Part shown: piece by piece, positions 1 to 8,256 of the stretch
How the letters are laid out: the number at the start of each line of letters is the position of its first letter
Position numbering within the stretch: the stretch's first letter is position 1
Source of the DNA: an archaeon
Lineage (GTDB): Archaea; Thermoproteota; Thermoprotei_A; Marsarchaeales; Marsarchaeaceae
Length of the DNA: 33,978 nt
Reading direction: 5' to 3'
Assembly: GCA_021800035.1 (NCBI GenBank)
Contig: JAJYZJ010000021.1
Span: forward strand, 1 to 33,978
Position numbers and translations under genes: made by a program
The notes under the pieces: generated by a model
The model's input: only the letters and a program-made list of their open reading frames with translations
Database searches by the model: none
Told to the model about the DNA's origin: nothing

Positions 1-548
1 CCGACTCGGACGAGCCCTGCGCAATCTGCACACTTGAGAGAGCGGAGTACGAGTGCTCCGTTCCAGACGGTCAAGTCACAACCTAGTGCCTTTAATTTTT
101 GCTGTCGTCGGGCGACTGCGGCTTTGCCCCTAAAATACCGACTTTCTACTCCGGTCCGTTGCCGCCGAATCCAAGTCCTACACCTCATTCGTATCAGCGG
201 CGACTTTGGAGCAAATGTCACCACCTTCATTACGCGCTTCGCGGAGGAAATCGAGAATCTCCCAAAGTGTATCTTTGTGAACCGTATGAGGCCAGAATTC
301 GAACTTCTTTGATTGGTCAGATTTTCCGCGCGCCCCAGAGATGGTCGCGATGCTTTCGTTGCTCTTGGCAGCTGTATCGTTTTTTACCGGTCTATAATTG
401 TGTGGCACAGTTGCGCTCTGTATCAACGGTGTCGCTGTCAACCCTAAAAGGCATTAGCTTCCAGTACATTTGACTGCAGGCGGATGCCTTCTCGCTCAAT
501 TCGATCAGATGAATCATGAACAGCTCAACCCTCGCCAGCCTGCTAGCG
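1..548. other. No convincing gene at left edge
   Basis: I see no supported gene in this 548-base stretch. A minus-strand frame at 178-441 encodes a short segment around WEILDFLREARNEGG that faintly resembles helix one of an archaeal winged-helix regulator, but the frame stops straight after it and no recognition helix follows. It could be a degraded regulator fragment or chance. Confidence 0.4.
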
Positions 549-2261
549 TCAAGGCTGACCGGCGTTGACCCACGAGTATGGTCCGGATGCGTAGTTGTTT
601 ACGACCGCTGTGGTAGAGTCGCGGTAGCCGAAGGGCACATCAGGAAAGAACAGGGCCGCTCCGTATTCATGAAATAGCTGAGTGGAGCCGTCCGCAGGGA
701 GCGGGCGATAGAGAGGAATGGTAGAATTGTAGAACCAGAATGAAGCCACAGGATTATCCTCGCCGTTCGTAGCATCAAGAAGGTAGGCGTAGCTACGCGT
801 TTCGTCCACAGTCACTGAAATGTACGGAGTGGTGTTCTCTAGGGCCCAGACCGGAATCGAAAAGTTGGCGCTGATTGAGTAGCTCCAGGGGACATACTTC
901 CCCAGCGTGCCGTTGTAGAACTCTCCCTTTAAATTGTAGACATATACTGCGTAGTCAGAAATCAATAACTGCTGCCGCTGCACAAGACTCTGGTTTCCTT
1001 CGCCAGTAAAGTAGGCTGACTCGTAGGGGTTCGCTGACCCAGTGAACGTCGAATCGGTGACGTTCATCTCCAGCCCGATTTCTCCAGCAAAAACCTGCAG
1101 CTCCCAGGGCGCATATTTCCGGTAGGCCGCGCTCGTGTTCGAGAGTATGAGCGAGTAGAGCCTACGGTAGACTGAATAGTAGAACCCCGGGCCCGCGAGA
1201 AAGGAGGCGGCATAGTTGTGAGAGTATACCTGCGAGCGCGGCGCGTGGCCCGCGGGAAAGACCCAGTAAGGCGGGGGGTTCAGTGCTTCCGAGAATTTGT
1301 ATCCGACATTGAAGTATGTATTGTTTCCCTGGCTCACTGAATCCGGGTAGGTCGAAAGGGTGAACGAGCCGATTGTCCAGTTTCTTACAAACGAAACTCC
1401 GTTCCAGAAGGCCGTGTCCGAATCCCAGACTGTCACTGTGAGCGAAGGGTAGGAGCCGGTTATGCTGGAGCCGGTGACGTTGAACTCGAGCACAGGATAT
1501 ACCGAACACGGGTTAAGGATGACGCCTCCGGTCGAGCTTGCGCAGGGCTGGGTGCCGTTCAGGAGCCAGAGGTTCACGCGCGCGCTGAACTCGACGGTGT
1601 AATAGTAATACATCACGGGGTAGGCCGTGTCGCAGTAGGCCGCGCACACCGCCTGAGTCGCGAGCGTGTGCTCCAGTACGGACCATCCAGGCGCTTCGCC
1701 GCTCGGCGGGTAGCTCATCTCGTACGGAGAAGCCCTAGGCGGCTCTTCCGAAGTGAAGTTGAAACTTTGGATGTGCGGCTCTGTCCCGTTCGAGTCAACG
1801 GGAAGCGGTCGGATGAGATAGGTCGCGCTGCGCCCCGAGGTGGAATACGAGGGATAGGCAAAGCCGCCCAGGTCAGCGGCGCTCCAGTAAGCGTCCGGGG
1901 AGATCCGGGAAGGGTTCAGCCTGAGCGCGGCCAGTATCGCGGCTGTCAGGTTTGTGCTCCCCTCTCCCGGGCCGCTCAGGAAGAGCTCGAGCGGCGCGGA
2001 AAGCTTGGTAGCGGTCGACGTAAGCGCAGAGTGATTGAGCGACACGGGGTAGCCCTGCGAGTATTCCTCCTCTTCCGTGGAAGTGAGCAAGAGTGCGGCG
2101 CTCCTGCTCCTGTTCAGGGAGGGAAAGAAGTTGTCCACGACTCCGGGTGCGGTCGGCCCCGAGGGCGGCTCCTGAACTCGCAGGTAGTAGAGCGCGTTCC
2201 CGAGGTAACCCAGGGCGAGTATCGCGAGAACCCCCCAGACTGCGGCCCACCTGATGTTCAG
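549..2261 (-). CDS. Membrane-anchored extracellular protein of the transfer locus
   Basis: This gene encodes about 570 residues. An N-terminal membrane anchor (WAAVWGVLAILALGYLGNA) is followed by a long Tyr/Ser/Thr/Asn-rich, beta-strand-like ectodomain with many N-X-S/T sequons and no recognised domain. The first ATG/GTG/TTG codon is a GTG at 2138, but the frame stays open upstream and encodes the anchor. I therefore start at CTG 2261, which overlaps the stop of the upstream PrgI-like gene as CTGA and has GAGG eight bases before it. It is the last gene of the VirB4-PrgI operon, so it may be an outward-facing part of the transfer apparatus such as an adhesin or tip protein. That role is inference; the anchor and topology are seen. 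Its composition resembles the Tyr-rich surface protein near 27 kb. Confidence 0.72.
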   Translation of the reverse strand: MNIRWAAVWGVLAILALGYLGNALYYLRVQEPPSGPTAPGVVDNFFPSLNRSRSAALLLTSTEEEEYSQGYPVSLNHSALTSTATKLSAPLELFLSGPGEGSTNLTAAILAALRLNPSRISPDAYWSAADLGGFAYPSYSTSGRSATYLIRPLPVDSNGTEPHIQSFNFTSEEPPRASPYEMSYPPSGEAPGWSVLEHTLATQAVCAAYCDTAYPVMYYYYTVEFSARVNLWLLNGTQPCASSTGGVILNPCSVYPVLEFNVTGSSITGSYPSLTVTVWDSDTAFWNGVSFVRNWTIGSFTLSTYPDSVSQGNNTYFNVGYKFSEALNPPPYWVFPAGHAPRSQVYSHNYAASFLAGPGFYYSVYRRLYSLILSNTSAAYRKYAPWELQVFAGEIGLEMNVTDSTFTGSANPYESAYFTGEGNQSLVQRQQLLISDYAVYVYNLKGEFYNGTLGKYVPWSYSISANFSIPVWALENTTPYISVTVDETRSYAYLLDATNGEDNPVASFWFYNSTIPLYRPLPADGSTQLFHEYGAALFFPDVPFGYRDSTTAVVNNYASGPYSWVNAGQP

Positions 2262-2680
2262 CGCGGGTCGCCCTCTTCGCCCGCAAAGAATCCGTAGGTT
2301 CTATTGAATCCTGGTTCCGAGCGCGGGTCCGGCCCTTGGGTACTGGGTGGGTTTTCGGAGGGGTCGCGCTGCGCGTCAGTTTTATTCGCTCCGCCCGGTC
2401 GCAATCCAGGAGAGAGGTAGAAGAACAGCGCCTGTACAAGAATGGCCTCCAGGCGCACGCTCTTGACAGGGTAGAACGCGAACGCGAGCGCAAAGAGAAG
2501 CACGGCAGCGCCCAGCGCTATCCCGCCCGCGGTATAGCTCGTTATCAGCTTGAAGGATAACAGGCCGCCCGCGAAGAGGTACATGAGCGAGCGGAAGGTA
2601 AACGAGAACAGGCCCGAAGCCAGCCTTTCGTCCGCGAAGCCCACCTCCTCGAGGATAAGGGCTTCCTTGATGCGCGCCAC
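2258..2680 (-). CDS. PrgI/VirB3-like small membrane protein
   Basis: A 140-residue protein beginning at GTG. Residues about 22-70 form two closely spaced hydrophobic helices (LMYLFAGGLLSFKLI, then GIALGAAVLLFALAFAFYPV), followed by a short basic stretch, another hydrophobic patch (AILVQALFFYL) and a polar Pro-rich tail. This size and topology, directly next to a VirB4 ATPase gene, is typical of PrgI/VirB3 proteins, which link VirB4 to the inner-membrane channel of type IV secretion systems. It starts ten bases after the VirB4 stop, with an AGGTGA ribosome-binding site overlapping that stop, and ends in a four-base CTGA overlap with the next gene, so translation is probably coupled. Sequence similarity to PrgI is weak by eye; the call rests on topology and context. 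Confidence 0.65.
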   Translation of the reverse strand: MARIKEALILEEVGFADERLASGLFSFTFRSLMYLFAGGLLSFKLITSYTAGGIALGAAVLLFALAFAFYPVKSVRLEAILVQALFFYLSPGLRPGGANKTDAQRDPSENPPSTQGPDPRSEPGFNRTYGFFAGEEGDPR

Positions 2681-2690
2681 TTTCGAGCCT

Positions 2691-4763
2691 TCACCTCTGC
2701 TCCTCTTCCTGGTCCTCCGCCGCGAGCCAGCGGCCCGTGGTCCCGAACTCTGCGAGTTCGTCCTCGCTGGGCTGAACGTGCACCGAAAGCAGGTGGTTGC
2801 CGCTGCGCATGAGCGCGTCCCCCTCTTCCGCGCCGAGCAGGGCCCGGGCTTCCTCCTCCCTCAGCCTGTAGACCTCTTCCAGCACTGAAAGCGCCGCGGG
2901 TCTCTGGCGGAAGAGGAGCGACGTCGCGGCCATCTCGAGTATTGTCCTTCCCGCGCCGCTCTTCGCCACGTCCCAGGGGCGCTGGGTGACGAACACGAGC
3001 GACTTGTTGTATTTTCTCGCCTGGCGCGCGAGACTCTCGAGAACTCCCATGGTCGCGGGGTAGTCCACGAACAGCCACGCTTCGTCCACAAAAAAGATAC
3101 CCTTTCCGTAGTCGGAGAACAGCTCGCGCTCGAGGTACACCGAGAGAAGCGTCATCACGAGCGCCTTCAGGCGGTTGCCGGAGCCCACCCTCGTTTCCTC
3201 CAGGCCTTTCAGCCCGAAGACCACGTCACCTTCGAGCTTCGGGGTGTCCCCCGAGAACACAAGCGAGTCGGGAGGGGCGAGAGTGCCTTCGAGATAGGAG
3301 AAAAGAGTGCGGGATGTCCCGTCCTTTTCTCCTTCGGCCCTGAGGAGCGCGCAGAACTTCTCCACGCTCTTCGCCTTCGCACCAAAGTCGAACACCCTTT
3401 TCCTCATCGCGTTCGAGAGCGCTTCGAAGCTTTCGTCCCTGGGGAGGTAGAACTCGGACAGGAGCGAAGACACGTCCTCGGGCCTGAACGAGCCCGGGTT
3501 TGCCCGCGCGAGGCGGAACGGGTCCAGCCCGAGCTCGGCTCCGGGGCTCACTTTGACCGCGTTCGCCGAACTGGTGATCTTCCCGAGCACGTTCACGTAT
3601 TCGTTCGCAGGGTCTATCCCGAAGAGCCTCAGGTCTGCTCCGTGCCTCGCCTTCAGGCGCTTGAGGAGAAGCTTAACGGCTAGCGATTTCCCCGCGCCGG
3701 TTTCTCCCAAGATTACGACGTGCGGGTTCGGCGCGGCCCAGGGGTCAAAGAGCACAGGCGAACCGGTTGCGGAAGTGCCGAGAAAGACGCCCCCCGGGTC
3801 CACCAGTTCTTCCGATATCAGCGGGTAGAAAACCGAAGCCGAGGCTGTGTCCACGTAGCGGGGCTTAAGAGAGGCAAAGCCCAGACTGGATTCGCCTGAT
3901 GTCCTGTACTCGTAGAGAGCGCGCTGAAAAAAGCGCGGTACGTCTATGTCGAACAGCCGCCTTCTCGCGACGCCCCGGATTGCCTTCCTCCTTTCCCTGA
4001 GCCCTGCAGGGTCCGGGGCGGAATAAAGGAACCAGCACCAGAACCTGAGCAGTTTCGCGCTCGAGCCCACGCCCTGGGCGAGCCTTTCGACTTTCGCGAG
4101 TTTCTGGTGAATCCGAATCGACACTACCCTTTCGGAAGCGAGTTCGGTGAGCCTGTTCTTGACGCGGTCGACCAGCGTTACCGCGGACGCCTGGTCGAGC
4201 GCTTCCCACTTGAACACGACTTCGTCCACGAGCGGGAAGTATTCGTAGAGGAAGCCCTCGGGAATCGTCGCAGGGAAGGAATAGAGCATGGCTAGCTCGG
4301 CAATCCGTGTTTGGCCGCTAGCCTCAAGGAGGAGCAGATGGTCCGCGCTTTCCGATATGAGTTTCTCTTTGTTCGGCGGGGCGGCGAGTTCTGCGTTAAA
4401 GAAATCGGAGCCGATCACGGGTTCCGCTGATTCGGCGAGTTTGGACCGCGCCTCCTTTTCCGCTTTGTGCATCCCCTTGGTCTCTTGCGCAGTCGGGCGC
4501 TCAATACCGAGATAGAACTCTGTGTAGCTCACCCCACTCCCCTCCGCCTTGCCCTCCACGCTGTAAAGCGTCCTCCTTGAACGACAGAGCACGAGTCCGC
4601 GGTCCACAAGGTTGAACAACTCAACGAACTTCCTTTCCAGACTGTCTTTTTCGTCGTCATTCAGTAGCTCGAAAGTGCTGGGCTGGAGAATGTACCAATC
4701 ATAAGCGTCATTACTGTCCGCATGGTAGGGGGAACCAGCCCGACTGGATTCAGTGCTTTGCAC
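2691..4763 (-). CDS. VirB4-like conjugation/DNA-transfer ATPase
   Basis: A 690-residue cytoplasmic motor ATPase of the VirB4/TraC/HerA-like class, which powers type IV secretion and, in archaea, Ced/Ted DNA import. The Walker A motif GETGAGKS is at residues 353-360 and Walker B GIFFVDEAW at 555-562, followed by the FVTQRPWDV sensor-like segment usual in VirB4. The N-terminal 300 residues fit a VirB4 N-domain. The open frame extends to 5000, but the upstream part is low-quality coding sequence. I chose GTG 4763 because a TATA-like box at 4783-4790 lies about 25 bases upstream, predicting a nearly leaderless message. It is the first gene of an operon with the PrgI-like and surface proteins. The VirB6/VirB2 partners lie separately at 11.2-14.0 kb. 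A HerA-type DNA translocase is the alternative, but the PrgI neighbour favours VirB4. Confidence 0.85.
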   Translation of the reverse strand: MQSTESSRAGSPYHADSNDAYDWYILQPSTFELLNDDEKDSLERKFVELFNLVDRGLVLCRSRRTLYSVEGKAEGSGVSYTEFYLGIERPTAQETKGMHKAEKEARSKLAESAEPVIGSDFFNAELAAPPNKEKLISESADHLLLLEASGQTRIAELAMLYSFPATIPEGFLYEYFPLVDEVVFKWEALDQASAVTLVDRVKNRLTELASERVVSIRIHQKLAKVERLAQGVGSSAKLLRFWCWFLYSAPDPAGLRERRKAIRGVARRRLFDIDVPRFFQRALYEYRTSGESSLGFASLKPRYVDTASASVFYPLISEELVDPGGVFLGTSATGSPVLFDPWAAPNPHVVILGETGAGKSLAVKLLLKRLKARHGADLRLFGIDPANEYVNVLGKITSSANAVKVSPGAELGLDPFRLARANPGSFRPEDVSSLLSEFYLPRDESFEALSNAMRKRVFDFGAKAKSVEKFCALLRAEGEKDGTSRTLFSYLEGTLAPPDSLVFSGDTPKLEGDVVFGLKGLEETRVGSGNRLKALVMTLLSVYLERELFSDYGKGIFFVDEAWLFVDYPATMGVLESLARQARKYNKSLVFVTQRPWDVAKSGAGRTILEMAATSLLFRQRPAALSVLEEVYRLREEEARALLGAEEGDALMRSGNHLLSVHVQPSEDELAEFGTTGRWLAAEDQEEEQR

Positions 4764-4782
4764 AACTGTTCGCCCGCGCAGC

Positions 4783-4790
4783 TTTAAGTA
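4783..4790 (-). promoter_or_regulatory. TATA-like box of the VirB4 operon
   Basis: On the minus strand the sequence reads TACTTAAAGC, an archaeal TATA-like box centred about 24 bases from the proposed GTG start at 4763. The transcript would be leaderless or nearly so. Confidence 0.5.
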
Positions 4791-5318
4791 CCCAAATTGA
4801 AGCGTCGGGCCCAGCCGATTTCCACATAGGGTCAACGTCACCCAAACTGCAGCATGACTGCCAAACGTCCCTGCGCAGGACCGATTCAAGAAGGAGCTAT
4901 GAGAGGAGAACGGAATGCCAATCGGGACTCCGAGAGCGTATTCCCTCGATGGAAATCCGAACGGGGTGCATGGGCTTGGTGGTATTGTTCTGTTTCGCAC
5001 CCACGAAGATTGGCTGCTTCTCTCCCCCCTTGTGCGACGGGGACAAGCTGACGAATCGGAGCAGCATCGTGCACATAGTTACGACTCCTCGGAATCGAAT
5101 CGCCAGAAAATCTTCCACTTAAATTCCTGAAGATGAGAATTAGTTTGTAGATATTGCCAACGAATATGTCAGTGCATATGACTCCTGTGCAGACTCATAG
5201 ACAGAATTCGCTCAAAAGATTCGGGTAGGTTGCGGAGATAATACTAGCTGCGATGACTATCTCTCCCCAAACTTCTTAAATGTTAGCCTAGCTATCAATT
5301 TTTTTGTCCTCCCAGAAA
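4791..5318. other. Intergenic, no gene seen
   Basis: I found no supported coding frame, RNA gene or clear repeat in these 528 bases. Short frames in both directions have implausible composition. Confidence 0.5.
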
Positions 5319-5711
5319 TTAACTATTTTCCCGCGCTGAAACACCCTGTTTTGCTCGAGCCACGCTCTCACAATAGAGATATCCCTCGCCAACCAAGAAG
5401 CCGATAACCCCACAAAATACATGCACAGTATAGTTCACGTGAGAATCTATGAATGGTAGTGAGACCGCCACCCCGATTAATATGAATATCCCAGATAGGA
5501 CCATGTTGGCTTTTCTAAACAACTGGGAGGTTATACGCGTGTGAACCTCGGTTGCAATCTTGGCTCTGCCCGTTGTCGACCCATCTATGGCGATAGCGAC
5601 CAAGATTCCCGTCAAGCCGAAGCCTGCGCCCGACGCTCCAACGCTACCTGTCTCATTAGGATTGAAGCAGATGAGATACCAATAGTAAAGGGAATCAGCG
5701 AGAGCCCCCAA
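5319..5711 (-). CDS. Half-length rhomboid-like membrane protein
   Basis: 130 residues with three membrane segments. Segment one contains GASGAGFGLTG, matching the GxSG nucleophile motif of rhomboid intramembrane proteases in TM4. The last contains YTVHVFCGVIGFLVG, matching the His and small-residue pattern of rhomboid TM6. TM1-TM3 are absent. A TGA lies directly before the TTG start, and another frame just upstream encodes a hydrophobic stretch (LLTAILAVSPFLIGG) that would fit one more helix, so the gene may be frameshifted or truncated. It follows the SDH_sah protease by 63 bases and may belong to the same operon; an AT-rich TATATATA tract at about 5755-5764 could also serve as its own promoter. 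If functional it would cleave membrane proteins, but half-length makes this doubtful. Confidence 0.5.
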   Translation of the reverse strand: MGALADSLYYWYLICFNPNETGSVGASGAGFGLTGILVAIAIDGSTTGRAKIATEVHTRITSQLFRKANMVLSGIFILIGVAVSLPFIDSHVNYTVHVFCGVIGFLVGEGYLYCESVARAKQGVSARENS

Positions 5712-5774
5712 TCAGAAATGGAGATACCGCCAGAATCGCAGTGAGAAGCTCTTGTAATATATATATTCGTAGTG

Positions 5775-6785
5775 TTAAGGCGGAGGTTGCTGTGGCTGTG
5801 CAGGTGCGGGACTGGGCGCAGGAGGGAGGGCGGGAGGTCCCGGCGGCAATTGGAATGAAAGCGGAGTGATCATTTGAATCCTTTGAGACCTCTTGATGAA
5901 TGCCTTGCCTAGGTGATTCTCCACTATTTTGGCTGTTCCCGTAGCGCTGAAGGTGTGCGAACAAGCATGATATACTGTTAAAACCAGATCCTCGAGTTTT
6001 GGGTCAGCTTCTAGATCCTCGACTTTCAGTCCTATCTTCTTGGCAAGCACTTTGTCTAGGTGACGCCCGTGGGTCTTGAAGTTCTTGTGATTAGAGAGGT
6101 ACCTCGCAATCTTCGACGCACGCAGACCCGCCTTCGTGGTGCCCGCGAGCATGTATTGCTTTAACCAGTCAGACTCGAGTGACTTCGAAAGGTCTATTGC
6201 ATTCCTGCATTGGACAAGTAACCCAGGCCCATATTGCCCCAATATTGGGAGCCAGGTCCCTAGCATTTTCGGATCCTGGCATTGTTTCTTTGCGAGCTCG
6301 AACTGGTCAAGGATTGCCTGAGCTGGAATTGCCTGTCCGTTCAGAATGAGGATCGGGTCTATCGGACCGATAAACGAATGTGACCCCATTACGATACGGT
6401 TCGAGGCGCATGCAAGCATAGTCGCGGCTGACATTGCTATATGTGGAATAATGATCCTAATATCCGAAAACTTCGACCTTAGATATTTCACCAGCGCTTC
6501 CGTCGCTTCAGCTGAACCACCTGGACTGTGCAATATGAAGTCAAGTGAGTCCCCCCCGAGACCGTGAACGACTTCCATAAACGCTTCTAGATCCTCATCA
6601 TTGATATTGACAAGCTCAGGTGGGATAGCTCCCGAGACCCAATTCGATGCATAAACAATCACGTTTCGTTTTGTGTATTGATGGAGTTGAGCGAGATACT
6701 TTCTTCTTACGACATCGAAGGAGGAAATTCCGGGAGGAGGCTTGGTCTGCTGAAGCTCAATCAGTAGATCACCCCAAGTTGGCAG
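5775..6785 (-). CDS. SDH_sah family ClpP-fold serine protease
   Basis: A 336-residue protein of the SDH_sah (serine dehydrogenase proteinase) family, ClpP-fold proteases thought to act at or near the membrane. Visible motifs, numbered from the CTG start: SPGG oxyanion-type motif at 87-90, catalytic-Ser region AMSAATM with Ser119, and GPIDP at 140-144. The C-terminus is Pro/Ala/Gln-rich, which is unusual. The first standard start is GTG 6662, but the frame continues upstream with the family's conserved beginning (PTWGDLLIEL, then VVRRKYLAQLHQYTKRNVI). The only sensible initiator is CTG 6785, nine bases after a GAGG ribosome-binding site that overlaps the stop of the preceding small gene. It forms an operon with that gene and possibly the rhomboid-like protein, suggesting membrane protein quality control. 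Confidence 0.85.
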   Translation of the reverse strand: MPTWGDLLIELQQTKPPPGISSFDVVRRKYLAQLHQYTKRNVIVYASNWVSGAIPPELVNINDEDLEAFMEVVHGLGGDSLDFILHSPGGSAEATEALVKYLRSKFSDIRIIIPHIAMSAATMLACASNRIVMGSHSFIGPIDPILILNGQAIPAQAILDQFELAKKQCQDPKMLGTWLPILGQYGPGLLVQCRNAIDLSKSLESDWLKQYMLAGTTKAGLRASKIARYLSNHKNFKTHGRHLDKVLAKKIGLKVEDLEADPKLEDLVLTVYHACSHTFSATGTAKIVENHLGKAFIKRSQRIQMITPLSFQLPPGPPALPPAPSPAPAQPQQPPP

Positions 6786-6797
6786 GCCGTTTTCGCC

Positions 6798-6977
6798 TCA
6801 ATCTACGGAGGAATTCGAGTTTATAATAACATATGCTGGGGCAGCAGCATTCAGGTAAGAAAGAGCGGCTTTGGCTACTTCCTCGTATCCTCCATACACT
6901 TTCAGGAGGTCTTCCAATCCTGGTTGCTCCCCCGCCCTTCTTTCGAGTGATTCGTAATCTTGTTGTACTTGGCTCAT
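6798..6977 (-). CDS. Small acidic protein upstream of SDH_sah protease
   Basis: A 59-residue protein starting at ATG (MSQVQQDYESLERRAGEQPG) and ending YVIINSNSSVD. It has a predicted amphipathic helical core (LEDLLKVYGGYEEVAKAALSYL) and no membrane segment. Codon usage and helix pattern look coding, and a TATA-like box sits 28 bases upstream, giving a nearly leaderless transcript. Its stop is 12 bases from the CTG start of the protease gene, whose ribosome-binding site overlaps this stop, so the two are probably co-transcribed and coupled. Function is unknown; an adaptor or regulator of the protease is a guess from position only. Confidence 0.65.
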   Translation of the reverse strand: MSQVQQDYESLERRAGEQPGLEDLLKVYGGYEEVAKAALSYLNAAAPAYVIINSNSSVD

Positions 6978-7000
6978 TCGTGCAAGCCCTGTCGCACGCG

Positions 7001-7009
7001 TTTATTAAT
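7001..7009 (-). promoter_or_regulatory. TATA-like box of the protease operon
   Basis: The minus strand reads ATTAATAAACG, centred about 28 bases upstream of the ATG at 6977. It predicts a start of transcription within a few bases of the start codon. Confidence 0.5.
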
Positions 7010-7590
7010 CATTCGCTGCGCGAATCGCAGAAGAACTTCGGCGTGATACGTAATGAAAGGTTGGGCCGATGAGGCCACAAAAGAAGTTGTCTCAATCTTA
7101 ACAAAAAACCGACTGACTATCGTGTATCCGGCTTAACGTTCCACGATACAAGAACTGCACTAGGGCATCTGCGGGGGGCTGTCCCATTACCCCTAAGCAC
7201 TCTTTCCCTATTTCATCAGCACTTAGTATGACAGGGAAATGAGCAGATACTCCACTCAAAGCCTCAAAAACGTTAGAATCAATCGCCCCTCAGCGTACGG
7301 GGAAAGTCATAAGCACATTTGGCAGACACGATGACACTCTACTACGGGAGTGTATTACGGAATGAGCTTGTTTCCTTCGAAATTACTCAATCTTTCCTCC
7401 TCTCCAACCCCCTTCACACGAGCGCATGCCGAGCAACCCCCCCGAAACGTGCTCCTTTAATCCTAGTTAAGTGGCCCCCTATCAAAGAGTTGTGGAGGCG
7501 AAATCCGTGCGGATGAGCAAAGAGGAGGGAGGGAGCCCCGAAGGGGCGGAAGGCCGTGAGGAGCGGAGCGACGGACACGGCGAGCGAAGC

Positions 7591-7618
7591 GAGGGGGTGA
7601 ATTTGCTCCGAAGCGATG
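7591..7618 (-). repeat. Dispersed GCTTCG...AATTCACC repeat, copy 1
   Basis: The minus strand reads GCTTCGGAGCAAATTCACCC followed by CCTCGCTTCG. It matches copies at 21655-21675 and 21757-21786 and a weaker one at 8162-8185. Confidence 0.45.
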
Positions 7619-7679
7619 GACGAGCTCGGAGGGCGGCGACTGCTAGGGCTCGCCAGAGGGAGAGGGAAAGGGAGAAGAA

Positions 7680-7859
7680 TTGAGTCATCCTGAGGAGAAG
7701 GAGCTGATTTGGAGATACGTTCCCTTCGGGGGTATCCCGAGAGGGTTAAAAGCTACGATGTTCCCTTTGACGTTGAGCGAAGATCGCATGAGCTTCGGCC
7801 GACACCTTCTCCATCTGCCGGAAAGACGGTTCACCAAGTCTGGCGTGTACGAGCGCTGA
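7680..7859 (+). CDS. Possible small protein or gene fragment
   Basis: A 59-codon frame starting at TTG behind GGGAGAAG. The translation begins SHPEEKELIWRYVPFGGIP and ends LPERRFTKSGVYER, with a balanced composition unlike the surrounding noise. I do not recognise it. It could be a real small gene, a remnant of a larger gene, or chance; it lies in a repeat-bearing gene-poor region. Confidence 0.25.
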   Translation: MSHPEEKELIWRYVPFGGIPRGLKATMFPLTLSEDRMSFGRHLLHLPERRFTKSGVYER

Positions 7860-8161
7860 GCTCTTGCCTCTTGGGCATTGAAATTTCTCAACGAAATCCT
7901 GTTCTCCGTGAACTTTATCTTCCGAACTCATTTTGTCTATGAGCTGCATGTACCCGCCACTGCACCCAGTATTTGTGCACCCAACGTCTGATGGGTAATG
8001 GCAGTGTTGACGAGTCCATTGGAGGGTCAATGACGCAGGACTGTTATCATTCCCCGACTATTCCAAGCTTAACGTAAAAGGAAAGAATTCTCCACAAACG
8101 CGGAATGAAGTCACTTCAAACTGCTACCCTACCCTTAGCCTGACCGGGGTGCCTCCTCGTT

Positions 8162-8185
8162 TCTTCGTCGGAATTCACCCCTCCG
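8162..8185 (+). repeat. Dispersed GCTTCG...AATTCACC repeat, weak copy
   Basis: The sequence TCTTCGTCGGAATTCACCCC then TCCG shares the TTCG and AATTCACCCC halves with the other copies near 7.6 and 21.7 kb but has a shorter middle. Confidence 0.3.
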
Positions 8186-8256
8186 TTGCTCCGTTCCTCT
8201 CTCCAGAACTCTAATGTAGATGCTGATTCCCAAAATGTTATGCTGGCCAAAGACAC

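Larger units (their letters stand above)
7010..8256. other. Gene-poor region with dispersed repeats
   Basis: More than 1.2 kb with no recognised gene. It contains a perfect palindrome GCCCCGAAGGGGC at 7535-7547 and many GAGCGAAGC-like words at 7550-7620. Two minus/plus copies of a degenerate GCTTCG...AATTCACC repeat (7591-7618 minus, 8162-8185 plus) match copies at 21.65-21.79 kb. A possible small reading frame at 7680-7859 is listed separately. Confidence 0.5.

Noticed and set aside
178-441. 87-codon minus-strand frame with a helix-like segment
   Set aside because: Too short and without a recognisable recognition helix; kept only as a possible fragment in the left-edge note.
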